This document shows positions 9,025 through 17,533 of a stretch of DNA of 57,693 bases, in pieces. Below the pieces are notes generated by a model. That model was not told where the DNA came from, made no database searches, and worked only from the letters and a program-made list of their open reading frames with translations. This DNA comes from an uncultured bacterium (GTDB taxonomy: Bacteria; Cyanobacteriota; Vampirovibrionia; Gastranaerophilales; Gastranaerophilaceae). Positions within the stretch are counted from its first letter, which is position 1, and every line of letters starts with the position of its first letter. The translations under genes and the position numbers were made by a program. The stretch lies in NCBI GenBank assembly GCA_900549855.1, contig URPS01000011.1, positions 1 to 57,693 of the forward strand, in the 5' to 3' direction.

Positions 9025-10068
9025 TTATTTGATATCCTTAACTGACAATGCGATTCTATGTTCTTTTGGAGTGAATTTCTTGATTAATACATCAACTTCA
9101 GAACCAACTTTGAACATGTTGAATGGATTTACGTTTTCGTCAGACATTTCTGAAACAGGTAATAAAGCTTCAACACCAGGGAAGATGTTAATAAAAGCAC
9201 CAAATGTAGTCACTTTGTTTACTGTACCTTTAACTACTTGACCTTCTTCAAATTGTCCTTCGATTTGTTGCCAAGGATTTTCACCCATTCTCTTAAGAGA
9301 TAAAGAAATTCTCTTTAATTCGTTATCAATCTTGATGATTTTAACTTCAATTGTATCGCCAAGAGTTAAAACATCTGATGGGTGCTTAATTCTTTGCCAA
9401 GAAATTTCAGAAATTGGTAATAAACCGTCGATACCGTTGATGTCAACGAATGCACCGAAATCAGTGATTCTTACAACGTTACCTTTAACAACTTGATCTT
9501 CTTCTAAAGAAGAAAGAACGTTATCAACTACTTGATCTCTTTGTTCAGCAACAGCTTGTCTTTGAGATAAAATAAGTTTGTTTTTCTTAGGATCTGCTTC
9601 AAGAACCTTAACTTCGATTTTTTGGTCGATTAAACCTTCGAATGGAGTACCGGTTCTCAATTGAGAAGATGGGATGAAGCCCTTAAGGTCAGCAACGTCA
9701 ACCAAAACACCACCCTTAACAGTTGAAACAACTTTCGCAAGGATTGTATCACCTTGGATTTTAGCATCGTTCAATTGAGCCCAAGCTTGAGCGAATGCGA
9801 TTCTCTTCAATGATAATTGCATAGGTTCATCGTTGTTTTCTTCTTTTAATACATAGAATTCTCTTACGTCGCCGATTTCTAAAGCGTCAACGTCGCTAGA
9901 AAGTTCTCTGTTTGATAAGAATGCTTCCATTTTAGCACCCTTAACGCTAACTAAATAACCTTCTGATTCTTTTTTAATTACTGTACCTTCTACGATATCA
10001 GCTACGTTGTTAGATTTAGCAAAGCTTTCTTCTAACAACATTTCAAATTCGTCTTTTACTTGTGTCAT
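9025..10068 (-). CDS. rpsA: 30S ribosomal protein S1, four-repeat form
   Basis: Binds mRNA on the 30S subunit and helps initiation on structured or weak leaders. The product has 347 residues with four S1 repeats at roughly 22-90, 105-168, 188-256 and 273-341. Repeats 3 and 4 carry the canonical FGAFV/FGAFI core. This is shorter than the six-repeat proteobacterial S1. An AGAAAGGA site precedes the ATG. It lies 78 bases downstream of ispH on the same strand. In some clostridia the two are fused into one protein, so the order is conserved. Confidence 0.9.
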   Translation of the reverse strand: MTQVKDEFEMLLEESFAKSNNVADIVEGTVIKKESEGYLVSVKGAKMEAFLSNRELSSDVDALEIGDVREFYVLKEENNDEPMQLSLKRIAFAQAWAQLNDAKIQGDTILAKVVSTVKGGVLVDVADLKGFIPSSQLRTGTPFEGLIDQKIEVKVLEADPKKNKLILSQRQAVAEQRDQVVDNVLSSLEEDQVVKGNVVRITDFGAFVDINGIDGLLPISEISWQRIKHPSDVLTLGDTIEVKIIKIDNELKRISLSLKRMGENPWQQIEGQFEEGQVVKGTVNKVTTFGAFINIFPGVEALLPVSEMSDENVNPFNMFKVGSEVDVLIKKFTPKEHRIALSVKDIK

Positions 10069-10096
10069 TTTTTATTTTTCCTTTCTGTTTTTGTTT

Positions 10097-10158
10097 AGTG
10101 AATAGTGAGTAGTGAGTAGAAGTTTTTGCAATTCACTATTCACTATTCACTGTTCACT
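10097..10158. repeat. Inverted array of 7-bp tandem repeats
   Basis: Three direct heptamers (AGTGAAT, AGTGAGT, AGTGAGT at 10097-10117) face four inverted heptamers (ATTCACT three times and GTTCACT, at 10131-10158). They form a hairpin of about 21 bp over a 13-base loop. The right arm includes the ispH stop codon and its last codons. No T-run follows, so it is not an obvious terminator. Confidence 0.85.
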
Positions 10159-11010
10159 AATTTTCTCAATTACTTTATCAATAATCTTTTGTGGAGTAGA
10201 TGCTCCGGCTGTTATTCCGATTGATTTTACTCCATTCAAAATTTCTTTGTCTAATTCAGTATCATTTTCGATATGAATTGTTTTTGTATAATCTTTTAAA
10301 ATTTCTGCTAAGTGTGTAGTATTAGCACTTTTTTTAGATCCTACAACTATCATAACATCGGTTTCTTTTGCAAGCTCTTTGGCTTCCTTCTGGCGCATTG
10401 CTGTAGATTGACAAATTGTGTTATAAATTAAAACTTCCTTGGCAATTGTGTTCAAATAATTAACTACAAGATTTAAAGAAGATACCATTTGTGTAGTCTG
10501 TACAACAACTCCGACTTTTCTGTGCGATTTTATTTGAGCAGAGTAAGGTTCTAGTTCTTCTATCGAAGTTGCGACAACAACTTTATTTGAGTATAAGTCA
10601 GCATTGGCTTTAATTGCTATTACTTCCGGATGGTTTGGTTTACCTACAATTACAACAAAATAATCATTTTTAGCAAGTTCAATTGCTCTTTGTTGAACTT
10701 TTTTAACATCCGGACAAGTTAAATCCACAAGTTCAAAACCGGCATTTCTTATTTGTTCAAGAACTTCCGGAGCTGCGCCATGGCTTCTTATGATACAAAT
10801 ACCGTCACCAGATTTTGGAACTTCGTAAATGGTTTTTATGCCCATTTTATCGAGCTCATTGATAACGTCTGTATTATGTATAAGTTCACCTAAAATATAA
10901 ATATTTTTATCAGGATTTTCTTCTTTGAGCTTTACAGCTGTTTCAACAGCACGTTTTACTCCATAACAAAATCCTGCAAATTTGGCTAGCTTAATGTCGG
11001 GATTATTCAA
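10147..11010 (-). CDS. ispH: 4-hydroxy-3-methylbut-2-enyl diphosphate reductase
   Basis: The last enzyme of the MEP isoprenoid pathway, a [4Fe-4S] reductase making IPP and DMAPP. The product has 287 residues. The three cluster cysteines are in GFCYGV (Cys15), LTCPDV near 101 and NTICQSTAMRQ near 199. GELIHNTDV and the HPEV segment are also typical. The start is a TTG at 11010: no ATG lies in frame upstream before a stop, and the N-terminus then aligns with the family. The 3' end lies within the 7-bp repeat array, so the final residues are repeat-encoded. Confidence 0.92.
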   Translation of the reverse strand: MNNPDIKLAKFAGFCYGVKRAVETAVKLKEENPDKNIYILGELIHNTDVINELDKMGIKTIYEVPKSGDGICIIRSHGAAPEVLEQIRNAGFELVDLTCPDVKKVQQRAIELAKNDYFVVIVGKPNHPEVIAIKANADLYSNKVVVATSIEELEPYSAQIKSHRKVGVVVQTTQMVSSLNLVVNYLNTIAKEVLIYNTICQSTAMRQKEAKELAKETDVMIVVGSKKSANTTHLAEILKDYTKTIHIENDTELDKEILNGVKSIGITAGASTPQKIIDKVIEKISEQ

Positions 11011-11114
11011 AAATTTTAATTCACTTTCTAAAAGAACTAGAGGTTTCCCTCAGTAATATTATTAGAATATAAAAATACTCAAAAGTAAAGTAGGTTACAC
11101 ATGGATTACATCTG

Positions 11115-12581
11115 TTACAGCACAATTTCTTTTATATAAACAGCATTCTCTTTCAGGATAGGTAATTCTACAATAAATTTGTTATCATTTTCATCTCCTT
11201 CAAGGCGAATAGAACCTTCGTGTGCCTCTACAACTTTTCTACAGAAATATAACCCAAGCCCCATGTTCATGTTGCTTTGTAAAGAATTTCCACAAACATA
11301 TTTATCAAAAATATGTTTCGCCAAATCTTCTGTAATTGTATCGCTCTTATTTTCAAATGACATAATCAATTTATCATCCGAAATTACCAAACTTACCTTT
11401 ATTGTAGTGCCGGAAAACGCATAATTAAGTCCGTTGTTCAACAAATTACCAATCACACGTCGAATTTGAACTTCATCTCCAAAGAAGTTTGCATCATTGT
11501 CTTTAAGATTCGTATTGAATTCAATTTTAATATTTTTAGATAATCCTAAATCTGTAACTTCTTTTATACTTTTTTGCAATAATTTCTTTATATCAAAATA
11601 TTTCTTTTCAAGATAAATTACACCGTTATTTTCTTTACATGTTTTCAAAAGCGAATACAACATCGTGCGCATATATTTTGATGATTCAATAATCATTTCA
11701 AGCATTTCTTTTTGTGTATCGGTAAGACTTCCGAAAACACCTTGATAAAATAATTCTAGTGAACTTATTTGAGCTTGGAGCGGATTTTTTAAGTCATGAG
11801 AAAGCGTTGCCAAAAATAAACTCTTTTGGTTTTCTGCAATTTTTTCATCATTAATATTTTTAGCAATGGTAACAATACCGTCCGCCTCATTTTTTTCATC
11901 AAGAATAGGCGCCTTTGTAACACGATACCAATGCTGTTTACCATTCAAACCACAAGCACTTTTTTCTTTTACCAAAAGTTGTTTATTCTCTAAAACAAAC
12001 ATATCTTCATTTCTTGTTTCTTCTGCTGTTTGCACCATGTCAATATGAACATCCGGTGTAAATTTATCAATACCTTGCTCCACAAATGTTCTTGAGGCAT
12101 CCGCCGCAACCGTCAATTGCAAATTTTTGTCTTTCATATAAGCAAGAATAGGAAGATTTTCAAGCAATGTTTGCATTTGACGGTTTTTATCAACGATTAT
12201 ATTTCTTAATTTTTCTTCTTTAGTAACATCTGTTGAAACAGACAATATCCCTTTCACAATACCATTTTGAATAATTGGTGTTGTAGTTTGCTTTATTATT
12301 CTGTTCTCCACATCGTTTTTAACGGAAAGCATACAAGTCTGCGTTTGAAGGGTTTCAAGCACCTTCTTTACATGCTCTGCCATAGCCTCTGCGTTTTCTT
12401 TTGACAAAACCTCAAAAACACTTTTCCCGATTGCATTAAAACTTGTATCTTTTCTTATTAATTTTAATAAAGCTTTATTATACGCTAAGTACTTTAAGTT
12501 CAAATCTTTTACAGTAACAATATCTTCACAATATTCTAAAACTGCGTCTAATAAATATTCTTTACCTGTAATTCCAATCAT
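11115..12581 (-). CDS. Cytosolic PAS-domain sensor histidine kinase
   Basis: The product has 488 residues from the ATG at 12581; a TTG 18 bases upstream is an alternative. There are two PAS-like domains at about 20-120 and 135-245. A HisKA dimerisation helix follows with phospho-acceptor SHDLKNP near residue 260. The HATPase domain carries the N box NLLNNGLNYA and the G box MGLGLYFCRKVVEAHEG. No transmembrane segment is visible, so it should sense an internal signal. No response regulator is adjacent, so the partner is unknown. It reads in the same direction as the helicase upstream. Confidence 0.88.
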   Translation of the reverse strand: MIGITGKEYLLDAVLEYCEDIVTVKDLNLKYLAYNKALLKLIRKDTSFNAIGKSVFEVLSKENAEAMAEHVKKVLETLQTQTCMLSVKNDVENRIIKQTTTPIIQNGIVKGILSVSTDVTKEEKLRNIIVDKNRQMQTLLENLPILAYMKDKNLQLTVAADASRTFVEQGIDKFTPDVHIDMVQTAEETRNEDMFVLENKQLLVKEKSACGLNGKQHWYRVTKAPILDEKNEADGIVTIAKNINDEKIAENQKSLFLATLSHDLKNPLQAQISSLELFYQGVFGSLTDTQKEMLEMIIESSKYMRTMLYSLLKTCKENNGVIYLEKKYFDIKKLLQKSIKEVTDLGLSKNIKIEFNTNLKDNDANFFGDEVQIRRVIGNLLNNGLNYAFSGTTIKVSLVISDDKLIMSFENKSDTITEDLAKHIFDKYVCGNSLQSNMNMGLGLYFCRKVVEAHEGSIRLEGDENDNKFIVELPILKENAVYIKEIVL

Positions 12582-12663
12582 ATATAACAACCGACTCAAA
12601 TAACCATTTTCATTTCAAATTACTACTATATTTAGTATCTGTCAATTAACCGTACGGCTAATT

Positions 12664-15600
12664 TTACAATACATGTTCAAAAATCACGCTCGGGTCTTGC
12701 GGAGTTTCTTTGTTACCCCAGCTTTTTGCTTTAGCAGAAGTTGTGATGTAAAGTTTTTTCTGTGCTCGTGTTATTGCAACGTAGAGTAATCGCAAGCTTT
12801 CTTCCGAATTGAATTCTCTTAATTCCAATTCAGATTTGTGTTTATATTTAGAATTAAACGCTCTAACTTCTTCCATAAATAATGTCGAAGCTTTTGTTTT
12901 GGCTTTTTCTACATCAATAGATAAATTTTTTTCTGCCATCTCAGGCAAAAATACATATTCAAACTCATCGCCTTTTGATTTATGTAAAGTCATAATCTGA
13001 ACTTTTCCCTTAGCAGCATCTTTATCTTCTTCTTCAGAGAAGAACTTAAATCCGCTCAATGAAGGTTTTTTGGATAACTCCTCTAATCTTTGGAGTGTTA
13101 AATCAAAATTATTGTTTGAATTTAATCTTCTTACAAGGGTTGCAATTAAATATACGTTAGATTTTTCAATATCACTTGTATAATAATATAATCCGATTCT
13201 GATAACCAATTCTTCCAAAGGCAAAGTTGAAGAATTTAGCCAATACTGCATGTCCCATAAAAATTGTGCTAAATCATTCTGTTCAATATCATCGCTACTT
13301 TTTTGTATAAACGGAATTTCAGAATTTCTGATTTCAAGTTGCAATCTTTGTTTGTAAAAACCTAAATCAGAAAGTGTTTCATAAGTTGAAACGACAACTT
13401 CATTATCAAAAGGTTTCTGAATAAATTTTAGAATAGAAAAAATTGCGTTAAACACACCTTTTTGTCCTAAAGAATCACTTCTCGTCATTGTTTTCAAACC
13501 GGCATCATTTATGAATGCTGTCCAATTTGCAACTTGAAAATTGTTTCTTAAAAGAATACCAACTGTTGCATTTTTATTGCGAGTTAAAATATTTTTAATT
13601 TCTTTAAGTATGAAATTTCTTTCAGCAAAAGCATTTTCAAATACACGAGAAAAAATCGCATTTGGAGAATCCGGATTTTTTCCTTTTACTCCTTGCATAT
13701 AACTTGTGAAAAATGCTTTTGGAAGAATTTCGTTACCATAATTAACAAGATTATTAGCTAAAGTCATAACATCCTGCGTACATCTTTGAGAATGGTTCAT
13801 TTCGACTGTTGTGTCAGCATTTTGGATAAATTTTCTGAACCCTTCAACATCTGCGTTAGAAAATGTTGTTGTAATTGCTTGATTTATATCGCCACAACGA
13901 ATTAGGTTTTTATGTTTACCGCTCAACAAGCCGATTAATCTTTGCTGAACTCCTGATGAATCTTGTGCTTCGTCTTCTATAATATATTCACAAATATTTT
14001 GGTAATATTCTAAAACATCAGGATTTTTTTCCAAAAGTTTAACAGACATAATTAAAATATCATCATAATCAATAAGATTATTTTCTTTTAATTGTGCTTG
14101 ATATTGTTTATAAAAAGTTTTAAATTTTTCTATTTTTTTATCACTGGATGGTGTGTCAATATTGCCTTCTTGTAATTTTAAAACAGAAATTGCTCTGTCA
14201 AATTCATCAACCTCTGTTTTGGTTAATTTTCCTGCAATGCTTTTAATTATTCTAATTCTTTGTGTATCATCACAAATATCAAAATCTGCAGAAAGATTTA
14301 ATCTTTCAAAATTAGAATTCTCTTTAATTATTTTTAAAGCCAAACCGTGAATTGTGCTGATATTAGGTAACAATACAGAATTAGGGCACATGTTTTTAAT
14401 TCTTTCTCTAAAGTTTCTAGCGGCAGAATCCATGTAAGTTAGAACAAAAATATTAGTCGGAACAACCCCTCTTTCGATAAGTTTTATAATCAAAGCTAAA
14501 AGAATTGTTGTTTTACCTGCTCCTGGAACCGCAGAGATTGCCATTGAACCTTTTTTGTAATCCAAAACCGGTTTTTGATCCTCTCTCGGAACAATTTTGA
14601 AAGCAGGTTTGCTTGAAAGTTCTTCATCATCGTTACCGCCAGCAAGATAATCTTCAATTCCGCCAAGATTTTCAACACCGGATGGGTCAAACAAACTTGA
14701 GCAAGCCCAAACATGTTTTTGAGCAAGCAGAAGAAGTTTTCTCAAAATCCTTGCAGTCTTTTGCTTCGCAAGAAAAATATCATCTTCAACAGTATATTCA
14801 TCCTTTGTCCAATCAGCCTGAAATACCCACGCATTGTATAAAGGTCCTGTATCTGTTTTTACCCAGTCTGAATGAGAAACATCCAACCAGAATTGATATT
14901 TAGTTGAAATTTTATTATCAATAATTTTTTGTGGCGTTGCGACAACCAAATTATTCTCATCAATTTCTAATGTAGAACTCGGATTTTCTGCAATAATAGA
15001 ATTTTCAATTTGAACAATAATGTCTTTAGCTCGTTCTTTAACAACGTCAGCGCCTAAAACACTTTCAAAATCTCTTAGTTGTTTAATAAAGAAATTAAAT
15101 TTATTAATTTCTGTTTCGTAAGCAAAATCTACAAGTTTATAAAACAAATCAAAAACTTTAACAGAAAGTTTTGTATTTTTTTCTTTTATTTCTTTAAAAA
15201 CATTCAAAAACTTTTGATATTTTTCATCATAATTTTCAATATTTATTTCCGGTAAAATTCGGTTATTATTGTATCCTTCAAAAATCTCTTTGCAATATTT
15301 TAATGGGATTCCTAGATAATCAGATAATATTACCCTCAAATCATTCTCTGTAATCTCGATATCTAATATTAATTTAAGAATATTTAAACTTGCTTTTACG
15401 AGCGGATTGTCGATAAGTTTTTCACTTCCGGATAAGAATAAAAGATTACAAACCGATTTCAAATTTTCTTCAAGTGTGAATTTAAGCATGTTATCTTGCA
15501 ACGGTGTAATTATTGCAATATCTTTTGGTTTAACATTTTTTTTGAATAAGTTTTGTATCTTTTCAATCGTGTAATCCAATATTTCTGCGCGTTTAGACAG

Positions 15601-16551
15601 AGAGGTTAATGTAAAATTTTCCAATCTTTCATGCTTATTTTCTAATATATTAGAAAAAATAATTTCACCTTGAGTGAAAGTATTGTCAACCAGCTTACTA
15701 GCCTCGGTCATTCCCTCTCCTTTTAGGAGAGGGCTAGGGTGAGGTAATAAAATATTATCATCACAAACAACTTCCTCTCCGAATAAGTGTACTAATTTAC
15801 ACTCAATAGACGTATCCGCACTCAAATACCCGCACCTACTTGAACCTAAAGAATCAAAACACACAAGCCAATCTTTTAATTGTGGTTTCAAATGAGCAAT
15901 AAAATCAAAACAAACCGGTGTCATTTCATCCGCATCATCAACAAGAAGATATTTAATGTTTTTAAAATAATCTGTATGTTGATAAACATGATTAAAAATA
16001 AGAGTTTGTCTTAAATAGTCTAGACTTCTGGTTTTTAGAGTCAAAGATAAAAGTCTTTTTATAATTAATTCTGCATCATCCGCAAAAGATTCTTTTAAAA
16101 TTTTAGAACGTTCTTTTACATCTTCGTTTGTTAAATGATTTTGTACAATAAGTGAATATCTTCTGAAAATTTGGTGAAGAAGTGATTTTTTTGAATTATA
16201 TCCTTTTACTTCAACATGCTTTAAAATATCCTTAAGCAAAAATTGTGAAACTTCCAGCCCAACAAGGTTTGGGAGGATAAAATGTTTATCAGAAGGAATA
16301 GAGTTTTCAATAAAACACCAATTGTCAACAAGTGTATTATATACAATTGAAAAGAAAGAATGTATGTTTAATTTTTCTGTTGCATCAAAATTTATTTTAT
16401 TAAAAATCAAATCCGAAATTTGTTTTTTTACAGTTGAATTTTGAACAAGAACCAGTATTTCTGATGGTTTTACACCTTCAGAAATAAGATTAATATATTT
16501 ATCGACTAAAATATTAGTGCGAAAATCGACTTTAATAAAATTTAATAACAT
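12664..16551 (-). CDS. Large UvrD-type SF1 helicase with a degenerate N-terminal helicase-like half
   Basis: The product has 1295 residues. The C-terminal half is an intact SF1A motor: Walker A VPGAGKTT near 673, DEAQD near 862, GDINQAI, motif V TLHKSKGDEFEY near 1192 and motif VI VAITRAQKKL near 1260. The N-terminal half looks like a second UvrD fold with an Ia-like segment (EILVLVQN), HSFFS, a DDAD in place of the DEXX box and motif IV-like sequence, but no Walker A. No nuclease domain is seen. Residues about 269-285 (LPHPSPLLKGEG) come from an inserted palindromic repeat. The AAGGAG site is only one base from the ATG. It probably acts in repair or recombination. Confidence 0.85.
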   Translation of the reverse strand: MLLNFIKVDFRTNILVDKYINLISEGVKPSEILVLVQNSTVKKQISDLIFNKINFDATEKLNIHSFFSIVYNTLVDNWCFIENSIPSDKHFILPNLVGLEVSQFLLKDILKHVEVKGYNSKKSLLHQIFRRYSLIVQNHLTNEDVKERSKILKESFADDAELIIKRLLSLTLKTRSLDYLRQTLIFNHVYQHTDYFKNIKYLLVDDADEMTPVCFDFIAHLKPQLKDWLVCFDSLGSSRCGYLSADTSIECKLVHLFGEEVVCDDNILLPHPSPLLKGEGMTEASKLVDNTFTQGEIIFSNILENKHERLENFTLTSLSKRAEILDYTIEKIQNLFKKNVKPKDIAIITPLQDNMLKFTLEENLKSVCNLLFLSGSEKLIDNPLVKASLNILKLILDIEITENDLRVILSDYLGIPLKYCKEIFEGYNNNRILPEINIENYDEKYQKFLNVFKEIKEKNTKLSVKVFDLFYKLVDFAYETEINKFNFFIKQLRDFESVLGADVVKERAKDIIVQIENSIIAENPSSTLEIDENNLVVATPQKIIDNKISTKYQFWLDVSHSDWVKTDTGPLYNAWVFQADWTKDEYTVEDDIFLAKQKTARILRKLLLLAQKHVWACSSLFDPSGVENLGGIEDYLAGGNDDEELSSKPAFKIVPREDQKPVLDYKKGSMAISAVPGAGKTTILLALIIKLIERGVVPTNIFVLTYMDSAARNFRERIKNMCPNSVLLPNISTIHGLALKIIKENSNFERLNLSADFDICDDTQRIRIIKSIAGKLTKTEVDEFDRAISVLKLQEGNIDTPSSDKKIEKFKTFYKQYQAQLKENNLIDYDDILIMSVKLLEKNPDVLEYYQNICEYIIEDEAQDSSGVQQRLIGLLSGKHKNLIRCGDINQAITTTFSNADVEGFRKFIQNADTTVEMNHSQRCTQDVMTLANNLVNYGNEILPKAFFTSYMQGVKGKNPDSPNAIFSRVFENAFAERNFILKEIKNILTRNKNATVGILLRNNFQVANWTAFINDAGLKTMTRSDSLGQKGVFNAIFSILKFIQKPFDNEVVVSTYETLSDLGFYKQRLQLEIRNSEIPFIQKSSDDIEQNDLAQFLWDMQYWLNSSTLPLEELVIRIGLYYYTSDIEKSNVYLIATLVRRLNSNNNFDLTLQRLEELSKKPSLSGFKFFSEEEDKDAAKGKVQIMTLHKSKGDEFEYVFLPEMAEKNLSIDVEKAKTKASTLFMEEVRAFNSKYKHKSELELREFNSEESLRLLYVAITRAQKKLYITTSAKAKSWGNKETPQDPSVIFEHVL
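15713..15744. repeat. GC-rich palindromic repeat inserted in frame in the helicase gene
   Basis: CCCTCTCC-TTTT-AGGAGAGGG at 15713-15733 is a near-perfect palindrome, followed by a CTAGGGTGAGG extension. The same module, with CCCTAGCCCTC and GGAGAGGG, lies near 52920-52950. Here it adds codons read as PHPSPLLKGEG without breaking the frame. Confidence 0.8.
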
Positions 16552-16669
16552 ACTCCTTATGGACTATTTTACCATAAACAGTATTCAAACCTATTGCAAA
16601 ATAAGAAAATTTTTAATACAATAGTTGGGTAAGTTTTTTACAGTAACACTATTTAAGAAGGAGATTAAA

Positions 16670-16897
16670 ATGGCAAAAGTTAAAGAAGAAAGAAAAGGTA
16701 TCCAAGAACAAATTATTGAATCTGCTGGTCAAATTTACAACTACCTTTCTAACAAAGGTGAAGTATCTATCAATAAAATGAAAAAAGACCTTAGCTTAAA
16801 TGAAAACTTTGCTGAAATGGGTTTAGGCTGGTTATCAAGAGAAGATAAACTAGAATACACTCAAAAAGCTAAATCAGTAACTGTTAAATTAAGATAG
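16670..16897 (+). CDS. Small winged-helix protein (DUF2582-like)
   Basis: The product has 75 residues from the ATG at 16670, chosen because AAGGAG lies 6-7 bases upstream; an in-frame ATG 45 bases earlier lacks a site. The IYNYLSNKGEVSINKMKKDL segment and GWLSREDKLEY fit a winged helix-turn-helix of the DUF2582 type. In this family the fold is known but the role is not. It may bind DNA, or may only act through protein contacts. It is transcribed divergently from the large helicase and followed by its own terminator. Confidence 0.75.
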   Translation: MAKVKEERKGIQEQIIESAGQIYNYLSNKGEVSINKMKKDLSLNENFAEMGLGWLSREDKLEYTQKAKSVTVKLR

Positions 16898-16920
16898 TTC
16901 GATTTAACTGAATAAGTTTA

Positions 16921-16956
16921 AAAAGAGGATAGCGAAAGTTATCCTCTTTTTTTATA
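16921..16956. terminator. Terminator between the winged-helix gene and coaD
   Basis: An 11-bp stem (16921-16931 with 16940-16950) with an 8-base loop and a long T tract. Convergent coaD may use it too. Confidence 0.85.
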
Positions 16957-16976
16957 ATACATATATTGAAACTATC

Positions 16977-17447
16977 TTACAACGATGTTAGATATTCACT
17001 TACTGCATCTGGAACAAAAGCACTAATATCGCCTTTATTTACTAAAATTTCTCTAACCGCAGAAGATGAAATAAAGTTATACTCGGGCTTTGTAATAAGA
17101 AAAACTGTTTTAATATCCTTATACAATGCACTGTTTGTTTGTGATAATTGCATTTCGTATTCAAAATCAAAAGATGTTCTTAAACCTCTTAACAAAACTG
17201 CGGCATTACGTTTTTTTGCGTATTCTACTGTTAGTCCCTGAAAAGAATCAACTTCTACATTTGGAATATCTTTTACGCTTTCTTCAATTAATTTTGTTCT
17301 AACATCAATCGGCAAAAAACCTTTTTTATTAATATTATAAGACACAGCAATAATAACTTTGTCAAAAATTGCAGCACCGCTTTTTAATATATCTATATGT
17401 CCGTTTGTAATCGGGTCAAAACTCCCCGGATAAATTGCTATTGTCAT
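16977..17447 (-). CDS. coaD: Phosphopantetheine adenylyltransferase
   Basis: Transfers AMP from ATP to 4'-phosphopantetheine, giving dephospho-CoA, the fourth step of CoA synthesis. The product has 156 residues, the standard size. It carries the nucleotidyltransferase motif PGSFDPITNGH at residues 7-17, RGLRTSFDFEYE near 90 and the ISSSAVREI motif near 128. An AGGTGA site precedes the ATG. It is monocistronic and convergent with the winged-helix gene. Confidence 0.95.
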   Translation of the reverse strand: MTIAIYPGSFDPITNGHIDILKSGAAIFDKVIIAVSYNINKKGFLPIDVRTKLIEESVKDIPNVEVDSFQGLTVEYAKKRNAAVLLRGLRTSFDFEYEMQLSQTNSALYKDIKTVFLITKPEYNFISSSAVREILVNKGDISAFVPDAVSEYLTSL

Positions 17448-17533
17448 AATTTCACCTATTTTTTCTGATTATATCATGAGGAATTTATTTGTGCTAAAAT
17501 TATACCAGAATTATTAATTCAGAGGGAGATTAT

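Noticed and set aside
10081..10160. The 7-bp repeat hairpin as an intrinsic terminator of ispH
   Set aside because: Neither strand has a T-run after the stem, and the stem overlaps the ispH coding end.
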